In this document: positions 49,521 through 57,646 of the stretch, piece by piece
Position numbering within the stretch: the first letter of the stretch is position 1
Layout of the letters: each line of letters begins with the position of its first letter
Assembly: GCA_900542085.1 (NCBI GenBank)
Contig: UQMK01000005.1
Location: 1 to 64,000 of the forward strand
Origin: an uncultured Collinsella sp.
GTDB lineage: Bacteria; Actinomycetota; Coriobacteriia; Coriobacteriales; Coriobacteriaceae
Length of the DNA: 64,000 bases
Reading direction: 5' to 3'
Program-made: the position numbers and the translations under genes
The notes under the pieces: generated by a model
Seen by the model: the letters and a program-made list of their open reading frames with translations, nothing else
What the model was told of the DNA's origin: nothing
Database searches by the model: none

Positions 49521-49670
49521 ATAAACGGACCGGTTTACTACGCCGATTCCCGGATTACCGACCTCACGCCTACTTTCGCAAAACGGGCAGGCGATCTACC
49601 TGCGGTTTTACGAGCGGCGAATTCGGTGTGCTCAGCTACCCCCAATCCAACGTAGTAAACCGGCGTGGTT
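49521..49670. repeat. repeat element, copy 2
   Basis: A diverged copy of the element at 16351-16500. Terminal inverted core CCGGTTTACTACG at 49530-49542 pairs with 49651-49663; the shared 16-mer is at 49596-49611. The 420-base interval 49309-49731 otherwise shows no gene I can support. Confidence 0.55.
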
Positions 49671-49731
49671 GTAAAATGGCATTTAATTACTGGCAGCATA
49701 TAAAGTATTAAAAATGCTCAGTTGGGCATTA

Positions 49732-50886
49732 TTACTTACCAATATCAAGCCAATTGCACAGAACGTTGGCCCGCAATCTGGTCTCAGCGCATCTCATCGC
49801 CTCGGTTTTTGGCTTGTAGCGCAACTCTAATCGCTCACACACACTGTGGATGATGGCATCAAGCTGATCGTGATCATTGAGCATGTCATGGGTTACAAGA
49901 AATACGTCGTATCCCATGCTTTGCAATGCTGTCATTCGGGTGGCGTCGTGGTCAAGCACAGCGCCCGATCCATGGATAACCTCTCCTTGAAGTTCGATAA
50001 TCACAGCCTTCATTGTTATTGGATTTACGATGATGATATCGCCGTAACAGATTTTCTGACCTGCGATTTTCCGAGCTGAATTCGACAGCGGTGTTAAGTC
50101 GTTGACGAATATGTTTTTAAACTCCGCTCCGCCGGCACGCCTCGGATGACTTAGCAACATGATTCCAGCAACTTCTAGCGGGGATGCAGCAATACCTATC
50201 ACCTGCTGTGCGGCTTCGTAGAATTGCCTTCCCCTCATCTCGTTTTTAACCTTCGCTGCAAATCTATGCAGTTCTTCTATTTCAATAAGAGGCTTTCTCA
50301 TCCAGAGCGATGTGCCCTTTCCGCTAGCTTTATTTCCGGATCCGTCATCCTGCTGCCCACTTTGATCATTCTCGCTGTCCTTCTGGTGCGCCCGAGCATA
50401 GACTCGCTTCCATGGGGCCTCGTCTTGGGTTTCGTCTAGTTCAAACAGACTTTCTGTGGTGTACTGCTCTTCTTTTGATTTTGCTTGCTCAAGTGCCATA
50501 TCGACCGCGGGCAATGGTTTAAAAATCGAGAACCATCCGCAGAACTCGTACATAGCCAGAACTAGATCGCATGAAGACACGCTTCGAGTCATGGTGAATA
50601 GCGTATTAAGAGGGTCAGTGACGCTAAAGCCCATACCTGTGTCGATGGAAACCTTCTCTGTATAGGCGCTGTTCCATCGGATGGTCCGTCTTGTCTCGGA
50701 ATGCAGGTTACTTTGTGTTGATGCTGCTGTGATGACTGGCGTCTTAAGGACGTCGACTACGAAGGGCGATTGGGATAGGGCTCGCCAGCCGTCTTCGGAG
50801 TTGGGTAGGCGCGGGTAGAGGTCGCGCACTTGCGGTGGACAGCGCCAGTAGCGGAATGCGGTGTTTGCGCAGACGATTTCGTCCAT
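49732..50886 (-). CDS. orphan PD-(D/E)XK-like protein
   Basis: A 384-residue protein. The C-terminal third has YGDIIIVNPITMKAVIIELQ, with an Asp then E-x-Q spaced as in DUF559/Vsr-type PD-(D/E)XK nucleases, followed by DHDATRMTALQSMGYDVFLV. The N-terminal part (FRYWRCPPQVRDLYPRLPNS, TLFTMTRSVSSCDLVLAMYE) resembles AbiEi-type regulators of unknown role. A low-complexity acidic linker lies at about 165-200. Codon use is more AT-rich than the core genes. Nuclease activity is inference. Confidence 0.5.
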   Translation of the reverse strand: MDEIVCANTAFRYWRCPPQVRDLYPRLPNSEDGWRALSQSPFVVDVLKTPVITAASTQSNLHSETRRTIRWNSAYTEKVSIDTGMGFSVTDPLNTLFTMTRSVSSCDLVLAMYEFCGWFSIFKPLPAVDMALEQAKSKEEQYTTESLFELDETQDEAPWKRVYARAHQKDSENDQSGQQDDGSGNKASGKGTSLWMRKPLIEIEELHRFAAKVKNEMRGRQFYEAAQQVIGIAASPLEVAGIMLLSHPRRAGGAEFKNIFVNDLTPLSNSARKIAGQKICYGDIIIVNPITMKAVIIELQGEVIHGSGAVLDHDATRMTALQSMGYDVFLVTHDMLNDHDQLDAIIHSVCERLELRYKPKTEAMRCAETRLRANVLCNWLDIGK

Positions 50887-51221
50887 TTGCGCCTCCCCTG
50901 GTATCGGCCGTAGGCCATGCGGATTGCGGACATGGCCGATTATCTACCGGGGCATCATGCGGGTAAGTACCGGAAGCAAACCAAAAGCTTGACGAGTTCC
51001 GCCGAAAAACTGTCGTGTGATAGAAATCCGCTGGAAGGCGCTCTGGGCATATGGTCCTTGTCTCCACATTTGTGCTTGGATCACAGGGGGAATTCAATGA
51101 AAATACGCATGCGTTTTATGCTAGACGTGTAATGGCGTCAGCAAAAATGGTGCGATAGAAAATGACGCCTTAGACGACTACGATTTGATTTTGGTGTCAC
51201 TTTTGGTGTCACCCTTGATAT

Positions 51222-51258
51222 CAAAAAGAAAAAGGCCAGAGGCTTAATACCTCTGACC
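51222..51258 (-). terminator. terminator of tRNA-Val
   Basis: Minus-strand GGTCAGAGG pairs with CCTCTGGCC (one mismatch) followed by TTTTTC. The 384-base stretch upstream to 50887 holds only the tRNA, this hairpin and short GGTGTCAC repeats. Confidence 0.75.
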
Positions 51259-51272
51259 TGCGCTTTTGATGG

Positions 51273-51344
51273 TGGGCGATACAAGATTCGAACTTGTGAC
51301 CCCATCCGTGTGAAGGATATGCTCTACCCCTGAGCCAATCGCCC
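51273..51344 (-). tRNA. tRNA-Val (anticodon CAC)
   Basis: A 72-nt cloverleaf on the minus strand: acceptor GGGCGAT with ATCGCCC, anticodon loop TTCACAC (CAC), T loop GTTCGAA type. CCA not encoded in full. Confidence 0.93.
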
Positions 51345-51482
51345 GTCGCCTTTCGGCAAAAGAGATACTAACATAGCCGTGCGAGGTTTTCCAAGAACTT
51401 TTTACCCTCGATTTTAAATTCGTGGGCGCAAACCACGCCACAGCAATCAGGGAAGCCGACAAACCCCCAGCTCAACCGCCCT

Positions 51483-52301
51483 TTATCGCTTGATCCACGA
51501 CGTCTCGGGGCGGCAGATAAGTCGCGCGTTGTTGTAGGCCATGTCGAGCGTGAGGCAGGTGCGTGCGGCGTAAAAGCCGTCCTCGCGCTGGATAGTCAGC
51601 GCCAGCTCGGGCTTGTCGCCGGTTAGGCACAGCGGCAGCAGCAGCTGAATCCGGCCGCCGTAGAACTGCGGCACCGCGAGCGTGTAGTTGGCTGCGGCGC
51701 GGCGGGCGGCCTCGACGACGGCGCCCTCAAAGGCGCGGCGCAGCAGCAGCGAGTTGTCCTCCCCCATCAGGCTGGCGGGGATGCGCGTCAGGTTCTCCTC
51801 GTCGCCCAGAATGTGGTCGATGTTGGAACGGATGGGCAAGCGGTAGTCAAAGACCAGCTCGGAGGGGTCCTCGGCAAAGCGTACGCGGCACGGCAGGTAC
51901 TCAAACGAGACCAGCATGGGGTCGCTTTCCTTAAAGAAGCCCTTCAAAAACCAGCGCTGGCGCGCATCGGGCTTGGTGTTAGGCTCAAACAGACCGTAGA
52001 TGGTCTCGTAGCGGCGTGTGTACAGCCCGGTGTTAAACAGACAGCGGTCGTCGTCGAACACTAGCGGCAGGTTGGACGGTGCGGTCTGGTCAACGTCGCG
52101 CTCAGTCAGGAACACCGCGCGGCTAAACGAAAACGACAGGTAGTTTTTGAGGATGCGGTTGCTAGGACCCCAGTCCTCGGGATCGGCGAGGTCGACCAGA
52201 CGGTCGTAACAGGGCTCGGGGCAAAATGCAAAGTCGTAGACATTGCTGCACAGGGTGCTGGGGATTTCCATGTGGTGTCCAATCAATTCAATAACTGGCA
52301 T
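51483..52301 (-). CDS. DUF3825 domain protein
   Basis: A 272-residue protein. The pattern DDDRCLFNTGLYTRRYETIY, then WFLKGFFKESDPML and LPIRSNIDHILGDEENLTRIP, is that of DUF3825 proteins, whose role is unknown. The following segment LLRRAFEGAVVEAARRAAAN is helical. It may belong to the accessory island rather than the core genome. Confidence 0.7.
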   Translation of the reverse strand: MPVIELIGHHMEIPSTLCSNVYDFAFCPEPCYDRLVDLADPEDWGPSNRILKNYLSFSFSRAVFLTERDVDQTAPSNLPLVFDDDRCLFNTGLYTRRYETIYGLFEPNTKPDARQRWFLKGFFKESDPMLVSFEYLPCRVRFAEDPSELVFDYRLPIRSNIDHILGDEENLTRIPASLMGEDNSLLLRRAFEGAVVEAARRAAANYTLAVPQFYGGRIQLLLPLCLTGDKPELALTIQREDGFYAARTCLTLDMAYNNARLICRPETSWIKR

Positions 52302-52316
52302 GCGAATGCTTAGATT

Positions 52317-52832
52317 CTATACGTGCGACGGGTCGCCCGAGCCTACAACACAACCGCGGCGCAGCTCTTCGGCGAGCTCGCTGGTCGTGCGGCGACTAGA
52401 AACGAGGTCCTGGATCCAGGCGTAGTACTGGTTGTCTTTGGGCTCGGGGCTGTCGGACAGCGCGACCGGAGTGCCTGCGAACCTTAAGACGGACAACGCA
52501 AAGACAAGGCTGGTGCGTTTGTTGCCGTCCTCAAAGATGTGGTCCTTGACCATGTGCTCGGCCACGTAGGTGATCTGGTCAAAGATGTCTGCGAAGCGGT
52601 CGACCGGCGATTGACCGAATATCGTACAGAATGCACCCGCAAGCACGGACTCGACGCGTCCAAGCTCAAGCGCGGCCCGGCCGCCTGTGGCGTCGGTCGT
52701 ATAACAGAGCCCGACCGTCATCAGCGTGCTGTGTAGGCGCATCACGGCCGCTGCCATGGCCCCGAGCGAACCGGCATCATCGAGCACGAGCGGCGCGAAC
52801 GGATGCGCCTGGCGCGTCGCGACCGCCATCAT
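52317..52832 (-). CDS. Doc/Fic-type toxin
   Basis: A 171-residue Fic-fold protein from ATG 52832. The active loop HIFEDGNKRTSLVFAL matches the Doc variant (HxFxDANKR) in having Lys where AMPylating Fic proteins have Gly; Doc phosphorylates EF-Tu. Residues before it are helical (DQITYVAEHMVKD). Its ATG overlaps the stop of the small gene upstream (ATGA), which should encode the antitoxin. Confidence 0.82.
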   Translation of the reverse strand: MMAVATRQAHPFAPLVLDDAGSLGAMAAAVMRLHSTLMTVGLCYTTDATGGRAALELGRVESVLAGAFCTIFGQSPVDRFADIFDQITYVAEHMVKDHIFEDGNKRTSLVFALSVLRFAGTPVALSDSPEPKDNQYYAWIQDLVSSRRTTSELAEELRRGCVVGSGDPSHV

Positions 52833-53014
52833 GAGTTCTCCAAGAGCCTGAGCGCGTTGGGCATGTCCGCAATGGTCAGTCGAATAGCTTCGTCGATTGA
52901 CGTGGCGCCGTCGAGCAAAATCGGTGATGCTGAATTTGCCACGTGCGCAGTTGAATGATCTTCTTGAGCAACGCAATCAGCGCCGTCATCATTTTGAACA
53001 TAGCTCCAAGGCAT
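52829..53014 (-). CDS. candidate antitoxin to Doc
   Basis: A 61-residue protein (MPWSYVQNDDGADCVAQEDH...) ending DEAIRLTIADMPNALRLLEN. It lies immediately upstream of the Doc gene and is coupled to it. It lacks a clear Phd DNA-binding pattern; its first residues M.WSYVQ.DDG recur in the protein at 54890-55168. Antitoxin role is inferred from position. Confidence 0.55.
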   Translation of the reverse strand: MPWSYVQNDDGADCVAQEDHSTAHVANSASPILLDGATSIDEAIRLTIADMPNALRLLENS

Positions 53015-53025
53015 GTCTAACTCCT

Positions 53026-53715
53026 CTATAGCTTTACAGACGAAATAGCCCGCGAGTCGTACTCTAGGGCGATCGGCTGCCAGACGAGGTCTTCGATGGC
53101 GCAGTTTAGGGTGTTTGCGAGCGCCAATGCCGAGGAGACCGAGGCACGGCGTAGGTCGAGTTGGTTCTGCTCGTAGAGTTGTATGGCGCGAAGCTTAACC
53201 CCCGATTGGGCGGCGAGCTGTTTTTGCGTTAGTCCGGCTGACTTTCGTGCCGCCTTGAGACCCTTTTTGTCTGCCTGGGCGTTGTTCCATTTATCAATGA
53301 CAATCTGGGCGAATTTGTCTTCGGAGGCCTCATGAAGCGGGTGATACGAACCGACTATCCAATCGAGCGGGGCGACTTCGAGTAGCTCATTAAAGCCCAG
53401 GCTGCACATCCATTGCGCATAGGCCAAAACCCAGCCCGCCCAATACTGAGGCGAACGGTCGAACGGGTAGGTCTCCCTGCATTCGACGGGGGTCAGTCCC
53501 GCATGGACGATAATATCGCGTGCGAGCTCGTCGCCCGTCATGCCGCAGATGACGCGAGGCATACCGCGCTCAAACTGCTTCATCTCAAAAGCGTTCGACA
53601 GGATCGCCGTCAACTCGGCTGGAGTCAGCCCTTGGTCACAGATGGCAAAATCGACCGCCTCACCCAGCGTTCTCATGGCATCCTCGAGATACATCTCACT
53701 GTAGGCGTGGATCAT
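53026..53715 (-). CDS. XRE-domain antitoxin partner of DUF3990
   Basis: A 229-residue protein. Residues about 1-140 have no clear family; residues about 155-215 are a helix-turn-helix (KSAGLTQKQLAAQSGVKLRA IQLYEQ, split). It overlaps the end of the DUF3990 gene by 20 bases; a later ATG at 53694, two bases after that stop, is an alternative start. It probably neutralises the toxin and represses the operon through the palindromes at 54378-54428. Confidence 0.7.
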   Translation of the reverse strand: MIHAYSEMYLEDAMRTLGEAVDFAICDQGLTPAELTAILSNAFEMKQFERGMPRVICGMTGDELARDIIVHAGLTPVECRETYPFDRSPQYWAGWVLAYAQWMCSLGFNELLEVAPLDWIVGSYHPLHEASEDKFAQIVIDKWNNAQADKKGLKAARKSAGLTQKQLAAQSGVKLRAIQLYEQNQLDLRRASVSSALALANTLNCAIEDLVWQPIALEYDSRAISSVKL

Positions 53716-54364
53716 CGCCCGTCATCCCCTCTCGAATGATATCGACGATACGAATTCCCTCAAACGGATTCTCGGCAAGTAGCTCACGGTGCTGTGCCCT
53801 TGCCGCTTCATCTCGCTCCTTGGCCAATGGACCATACAGAGCTAGCGGCGCACGTTCAAATCCTGCAAAACGAATGCTCTTAAACGCACGCTCGCTTTTG
53901 AGCACAATCTGCTCTCCCAGGTTACCGCGCCTCATAGATCGACCAAGCTGATCGACGGTAATCGTATTGTTCACAAAAGCTCTGGCATAGCTAAAGTACG
54001 AGTCGTCCGCACGCCATCCCCTTATTACGTCGCAAGTGCTCGTCTCGGGTAGAAAGTGGTCATGGAGATATTCGCACGACCTCGCGGCAATGGCGGTATC
54101 TTTGCGAAAAGAACGATGCTCAACGAGCAACGCTATCCAATGCAGGACGCAATATTGCGGCGATAGCAAGTCGAGAATTATGAGATCGGCTGTATCGAGT
54201 TCATAGCGATTCGCAAAGCCATCGGCATCACGCGAGCATGCCCATTCCCTTGCAAGGTCGAGGCTCTCTGTGCAATAGAATCCCTGTCCATAGTCTTTAT
54301 GGACTTTCCCCAGGTCAAGCTGGGGAGTCTCAATGATTTTCAGAGAACCATGCCACAGTTCCAC
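53696..54364 (-). CDS. DUF3990 ADP-ribosyltransferase-like toxin
   Basis: A 222-residue protein beginning MELWHGSLKIIETPQLDLGK, then DYGQGFYCTESLDLAREWA. The WHGS and GFY.T motifs match the ART-fold H/Y signature of DUF3990 proteins. The rest includes DVIRGWRADDSYFSYARAF and EQIVLKSERAFKSIRF, which would supply the third motif. First gene of a two-gene module with the XRE protein. Confidence 0.72.
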   Translation of the reverse strand: MELWHGSLKIIETPQLDLGKVHKDYGQGFYCTESLDLAREWACSRDADGFANRYELDTADLIILDLLSPQYCVLHWIALLVEHRSFRKDTAIAARSCEYLHDHFLPETSTCDVIRGWRADDSYFSYARAFVNNTITVDQLGRSMRRGNLGEQIVLKSERAFKSIRFAGFERAPLALYGPLAKERDEAARAQHRELLAENPFEGIRIVDIIREGMTGDDPRLQ

Positions 54365-54377
54365 TCGAGTCTCCTAA

Positions 54378-54428
54378 CAGGTATCGCTCTAGCGATAGTA
54401 TAGCACACTATCGCTAGAGCGATACCTG
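54378..54428. promoter_or_regulatory. palindromic operator/promoter of the DUF3990-XRE module
   Basis: Two 22-bp arms (54378-54399 and 54407-54428) are perfect inverted copies around a 7-base spacer. Each arm holds TATCGCT-2-AGCGATA. A minus-strand TATACT (54397-54402) lies at the centre, so bound repressor would cover the -10. Confidence 0.75.
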
Positions 54429-54561
54429 TATTCAAAGAGCGAGAGGGTGTATGGAACCGAGTTTGAGTTCAATACTGGCTTCCAAGACTCTCCGAGTCCG
54501 GAAGTATGCGGCAAAATTCTGACTTGTTGCCCACACTGGAGCGCACCAACGCCTCTACCTG

Positions 54562-54861
54562 CTACAGCACTTCATAGATGCGCACCTCATCCTGCTCGAT
54601 GCTTTTGCGGAAGGCCGGGCGCATGTGCTCTGGTGGGTTGGTGACGACATCGACCTTTCGCCCAAGTTCCATCTCGAGCTCATAGGAGAGTTCGTAAAGC
54701 GTGCCGAACGTCATGGTGTTGCCGCAAACTAGGCGCAAGTCAATATCGCTATCGGGCGTTTGCTCGCCTCGGGCAAACGAGCCAAATAAATATGCTTCGC
54801 TGACGTCGTATTGAGTCAGCACGCGGGAGACGGCAGTGGATATGTCGGTAGTCGAAATCAT
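54562..54861 (-). CDS. MNT-type nucleotidyltransferase, solo
   Basis: A 99-residue minimal nucleotidyltransferase: YLFGSFARGEQTPDSDIDLR is the GSx10DxD active site. It is highly similar to the gene at 57083-57382, but no HEPN gene follows. MNT proteins adenylylate HEPN toxins to silence them; a solo copy may be a remnant or act on the other HEPN. Confidence 0.82.
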   Translation of the reverse strand: MISTTDISTAVSRVLTQYDVSEAYLFGSFARGEQTPDSDIDLRLVCGNTMTFGTLYELSYELEMELGRKVDVVTNPPEHMRPAFRKSIEQDEVRIYEVL

Positions 54862-54889
54862 GGGTTATTTACCGTTCAACAGTAGAACG

Positions 54890-55168
54890 TCAGAGGGCCA
54901 GCGCCGAAACCGCCAGTCCGGCTTTTTGGCGTTCGGCGAGCTCGAAGATAAACGGGGCGTTTGATCTAACAAATTCTGTCAAGAAATTGAGGTCATCAGC
55001 AGTAAATCCTTCGACATTGAACCATTTGACCGCAGGCAAGAAGCATTCCGCATGGTCAAAGCCAAAGTCAACCGGGCGCTCGACGGCTACGCGAACGGTT
55101 CCGTCTTCTCTTGTCTCTGAGTAGGCAAACTGGGTGCCATCATCAAGCTGAACATAGCTCCAAAACAT
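54890..55168 (-). CDS. 92-aa protein of unknown function
   Basis: It starts MFWSYVQLDDGTQFAYSETR at 55168, behind AAGGAGG. Similar first residues occur in the candidate antitoxin at 52829-53014. Middle segment HAECFLPAVKWFNVEGFTAD. No family recognised; may be a toxin-module companion. Confidence 0.55.
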   Translation of the reverse strand: MFWSYVQLDDGTQFAYSETREDGTVRVAVERPVDFGFDHAECFLPAVKWFNVEGFTADDLNFLTEFVRSNAPFIFELAERQKAGLAVSALAL

Positions 55169-55333
55169 GACTACCTCCTTAGTGTTTGCATTTGAGTATA
55201 AAGAACGGAGTGGATTTAACACGAGGTGAATAGAATTGATCCAATAAGACCCGTACCCTGCGGCTGGCTACACAAGCGATAGTTCTTGTTTCGAAAACGC
55301 ATATGGCTGCACGTTAGACATTGCATGCATGAA

Positions 55334-55368
55334 AAAGGCAACGCTCCCTTGCCGAAAGCGTTGCCTTT
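55334..55368 (-). terminator. terminator of the LPKTG protein gene
   Basis: AAAGGCAACGCT and AGCGTTGCCTTT form a 12-bp stem around 11 bases with A/T ends. Confidence 0.75.
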
Positions 55369-55416
55369 AAAGTTCCTACAGAGCTCTTGTATCACAGCCA
55401 AGTGCGTCGCACCGCA

Positions 55417-56511
55417 TCAGCAGCGATATGCGGCGCTCAGAAGCACTGTCCCCAGCAGAAATAGCGTTAAGGAGGCAGCTATCCAGTAGTTGTCGCCGGT
55501 CTTGGGAAGCGCCGGCGTTGTTGCCATAGTGGATTTGGGCTTGGTCGTCTTGGTGACTGTTGTTTTGGTGACCGTTGTCTTGGGCGACGTAGCTGCGGGT
55601 TTCACCGTAGGATCCGTCGCCGGTCTCGCACCGGGTTGCCCCGAAGCGGGATCGGCGCCACCAGTAGTCTTGCCCGTGCCATCGCCTGGCACCTCACCGC
55701 CGGGTGTACCGGTCTCCCCCGCCGGGGCGGTGGCGCCCTCGGGTTCAATGACCACGTGCGGTGCCACGGCCCCGTCAGCATCCACCACGCCGGCAGCACC
55801 AAAGACTCCACCTGCGGGCGTCACAAAGTGCACGGCCACGAGTGACCCGCGATCGCAGGCAACGCCGGCATCCGCACCGGTCGCATCCAGCCAGGACGCA
55901 TCCACGGAAAGCGTCTTGCTCACAACGTCGGCACCAAACCCCTCGTCGAGCAAGCGCACGCCATAGAAGCGCAAACCCGCATCGGCGCCAGTGCCCGCTG
56001 CAGTAACGTGCCCGCCGCCGCGCACGGTCAAGCTGCCTGCGGCGATGCCGGCCACCGTCTGGCCAACAACGCCTGCCCCGTCGGCCCTGGCATCGACCGT
56101 GCAGCCATCCACCACCAGCGCCTGGGACACATGGATCCCGCATTGCGAACCCGTCGCCGTGAGCGAGCCGGAGCCGCAGAGCGTAAGGTTCCCCCACACC
56201 TCAATGCCGCTCATGGAAATGTCCGCATCGGGCGCATGTGTCTCGACCACGGAGTTTTGCCCCACAAGCGTCACCACCAGGTCGCCGTCTGCGCCGATGG
56301 CCTCGCCCGCATAGCCGGTAAGCTCCAGATGGTCGACTTCGGTCCAGGCCCAACCGAGGCCCGAAACGCCCGGCTCGTTGTACGTGGAGCCCGCGATAAA
56401 CAGGCTCTCCGCGCCCGCGGCATAAGAAGGCCCGCCCAGCAAAACGCATAGGCAGGCCATGACAGTAAGCAGGAGGTAGTGTCGGCTAGTGTGGAACGCG
56501 GTGACAAACAT
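55417..56511 (-). CDS. LPKTG-anchored surface protein
   Basis: About 364 residues. An N-terminal signal peptide (LLLTVMACLCVLLGGPSYAA), a body of beta-helix-like repeats (LTLCGSGSLTATGSQCGIHV, GSLTVRGGGHVTAAG), a Pro/Thr/Lys-rich stalk (about 265-330, KTTVTKTTVTKTT), then LPKTG and a membrane helix with a short basic tail. Sortase would link it to peptidoglycan. Resembles carbohydrate-binding DUF4353-like surface proteins. The start at 56511 gives a proper signal peptide. Confidence 0.8.
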   Translation of the reverse strand: MFVTAFHTSRHYLLLTVMACLCVLLGGPSYAAGAESLFIAGSTYNEPGVSGLGWAWTEVDHLELTGYAGEAIGADGDLVVTLVGQNSVVETHAPDADISMSGIEVWGNLTLCGSGSLTATGSQCGIHVSQALVVDGCTVDARADGAGVVGQTVAGIAAGSLTVRGGGHVTAAGTGADAGLRFYGVRLLDEGFGADVVSKTLSVDASWLDATGADAGVACDRGSLVAVHFVTPAGGVFGAAGVVDADGAVAPHVVIEPEGATAPAGETGTPGGEVPGDGTGKTTGGADPASGQPGARPATDPTVKPAATSPKTTVTKTTVTKTTKPKSTMATTPALPKTGDNYWIAASLTLFLLGTVLLSAAYRC

Positions 56512-56727
56512 AACCGCTCCGATCTTCGCAAGAGCCAATGGAAACTGCGCCAGAAAACTACCTGGTAACAGCAGTTATTAGTGTAGCGAGATCAAGCAGG
56601 AGACGATAAAGAAACCTGCGACCGACCCCCTAAATTAGGTGTAAATCGTTTTGCCAGTCGGTGAAAGGAGGCCAAGTTCGACGAAGCTCCGTAGACTGTC
56701 GAGGACAACGCACCAACCAACGACGAA

Positions 56728-57096
56728 TTAGCTCTGACGCTCCTTAAAGATTCGCAAAGCTTTCTCTAGTTCGGGAATATCATCGACGATGACTTTCCAA
56801 GCCAAGGACCGATCAACCTCTCGATAACCGTGCGCTACGAAGTTGCGAAAACCCCTAATATCATTCCAGGGATACTCCGGAAAAGCTGATTGGACTTCTT
56901 CGGAAAGATGGAGCACATCCTCAGCGTTTCTGTAAACAGGGCTCATGATTGCGTCGTAGGCAAGTTCGCCTTCCTCGCTTCTATCGCAAACAAAGGAACT
57001 CTCCGTAGAGCCAAAATGGTCGATACGTTTAGTTAGCGTCTCGCAATCAGACAGAATGACATCGATAAGCTCAGCGTCTCGCTTACGCCGCTTCAT
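56728..57096 (-). CDS. HEPN toxin
   Basis: A 122-residue helical protein from MKRRKRDAELIDVILSD. Near the end, IRGFRNFVAHGYREVD has the Rx4-6H RNase motif of HEPN toxins. It overlaps the MNT gene by 14 bases. Together they form a HEPN/MNT module, where the toxin cuts RNA and the MNT inactivates it. Confidence 0.85.
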   Translation of the reverse strand: MKRRKRDAELIDVILSDCETLTKRIDHFGSTESSFVCDRSEEGELAYDAIMSPVYRNAEDVLHLSEEVQSAFPEYPWNDIRGFRNFVAHGYREVDRSLAWKVIVDDIPELEKALRIFKERQS

Positions 57097-57382
57097 AAAG
57101 ACGCACCTCATCCTGTTCAATGTTTTTGCGGAAAGCCGGACGCATGTGCTCAGGCGGATTGGTCACAATCTCAACCTCTCGCCCGAGCTCCTCTTCAAGT
57201 TCAAGGGAGATTTCGTATAGCGTGCCAAACGTCATGCTGTCTCCGCAAACGAGGCGCAAATCGATATCACTATCTGGCGTCTGCTCACCGCGGGCAAAAG
57301 AGCCGAACAGATAGGCTTCACGGACGTCATAACGAGACAGTACGCGAGAAACAGCAGCGGATATGTCGACAAGAGTAATCAT
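57083..57382 (-). CDS. MNT antitoxin nucleotidyltransferase
   Basis: A 99-residue partner of the HEPN gene, with YLFGSFARGEQTPDSDIDLR. It differs from the solo copy at 54562 mostly in the first 20 residues and near the end. The 264 bases upstream to the next gene hold no gene I can support. Confidence 0.85.
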   Translation of the reverse strand: MITLVDISAAVSRVLSRYDVREAYLFGSFARGEQTPDSDIDLRLVCGDSMTFGTLYEISLELEEELGREVEIVTNPPEHMRPAFRKNIEQDEVRLYEAA

Positions 57383-57646
57383 GTCTTAATTCTACTTTTC
57401 GATTGTATGGAAGGCAATTCTAACGTGTCTACTCAGCAGGCCGGCGTTATTAGATGTTGAGTCAGATAGTAAGTTGAGTCTCCTCATGCGTCGGAGCTTT
57501 CAGAAGTCGTGTCGTTTTGATCGACATTGTTGTCAGGGCGATCAGATACCTCCGTTGCCATAGACACGAGTCTTCGCAGCGCCTAGCGAGAAAGGCTTAC
57601 ACCAACATTCTCGACACTACCCACCATTTATATGCAAATGCCTTGA

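Noticed and set aside
49301..49711. 136-codon plus-strand ORF beside attR, and 111-codon ORF at 16168-16503
   Set aside because: The two do not share frame over the repeat element, have Arg/Pro-rich shadow-like composition and no ribosome site. Only the short 47-residue stretch within the repeat is similar, which I report as a finding instead.
50917..51132. 71-codon plus-strand ORF upstream of tRNA-Val
   Set aside because: No ribosome site, no domain, unusual composition; treated as chance.
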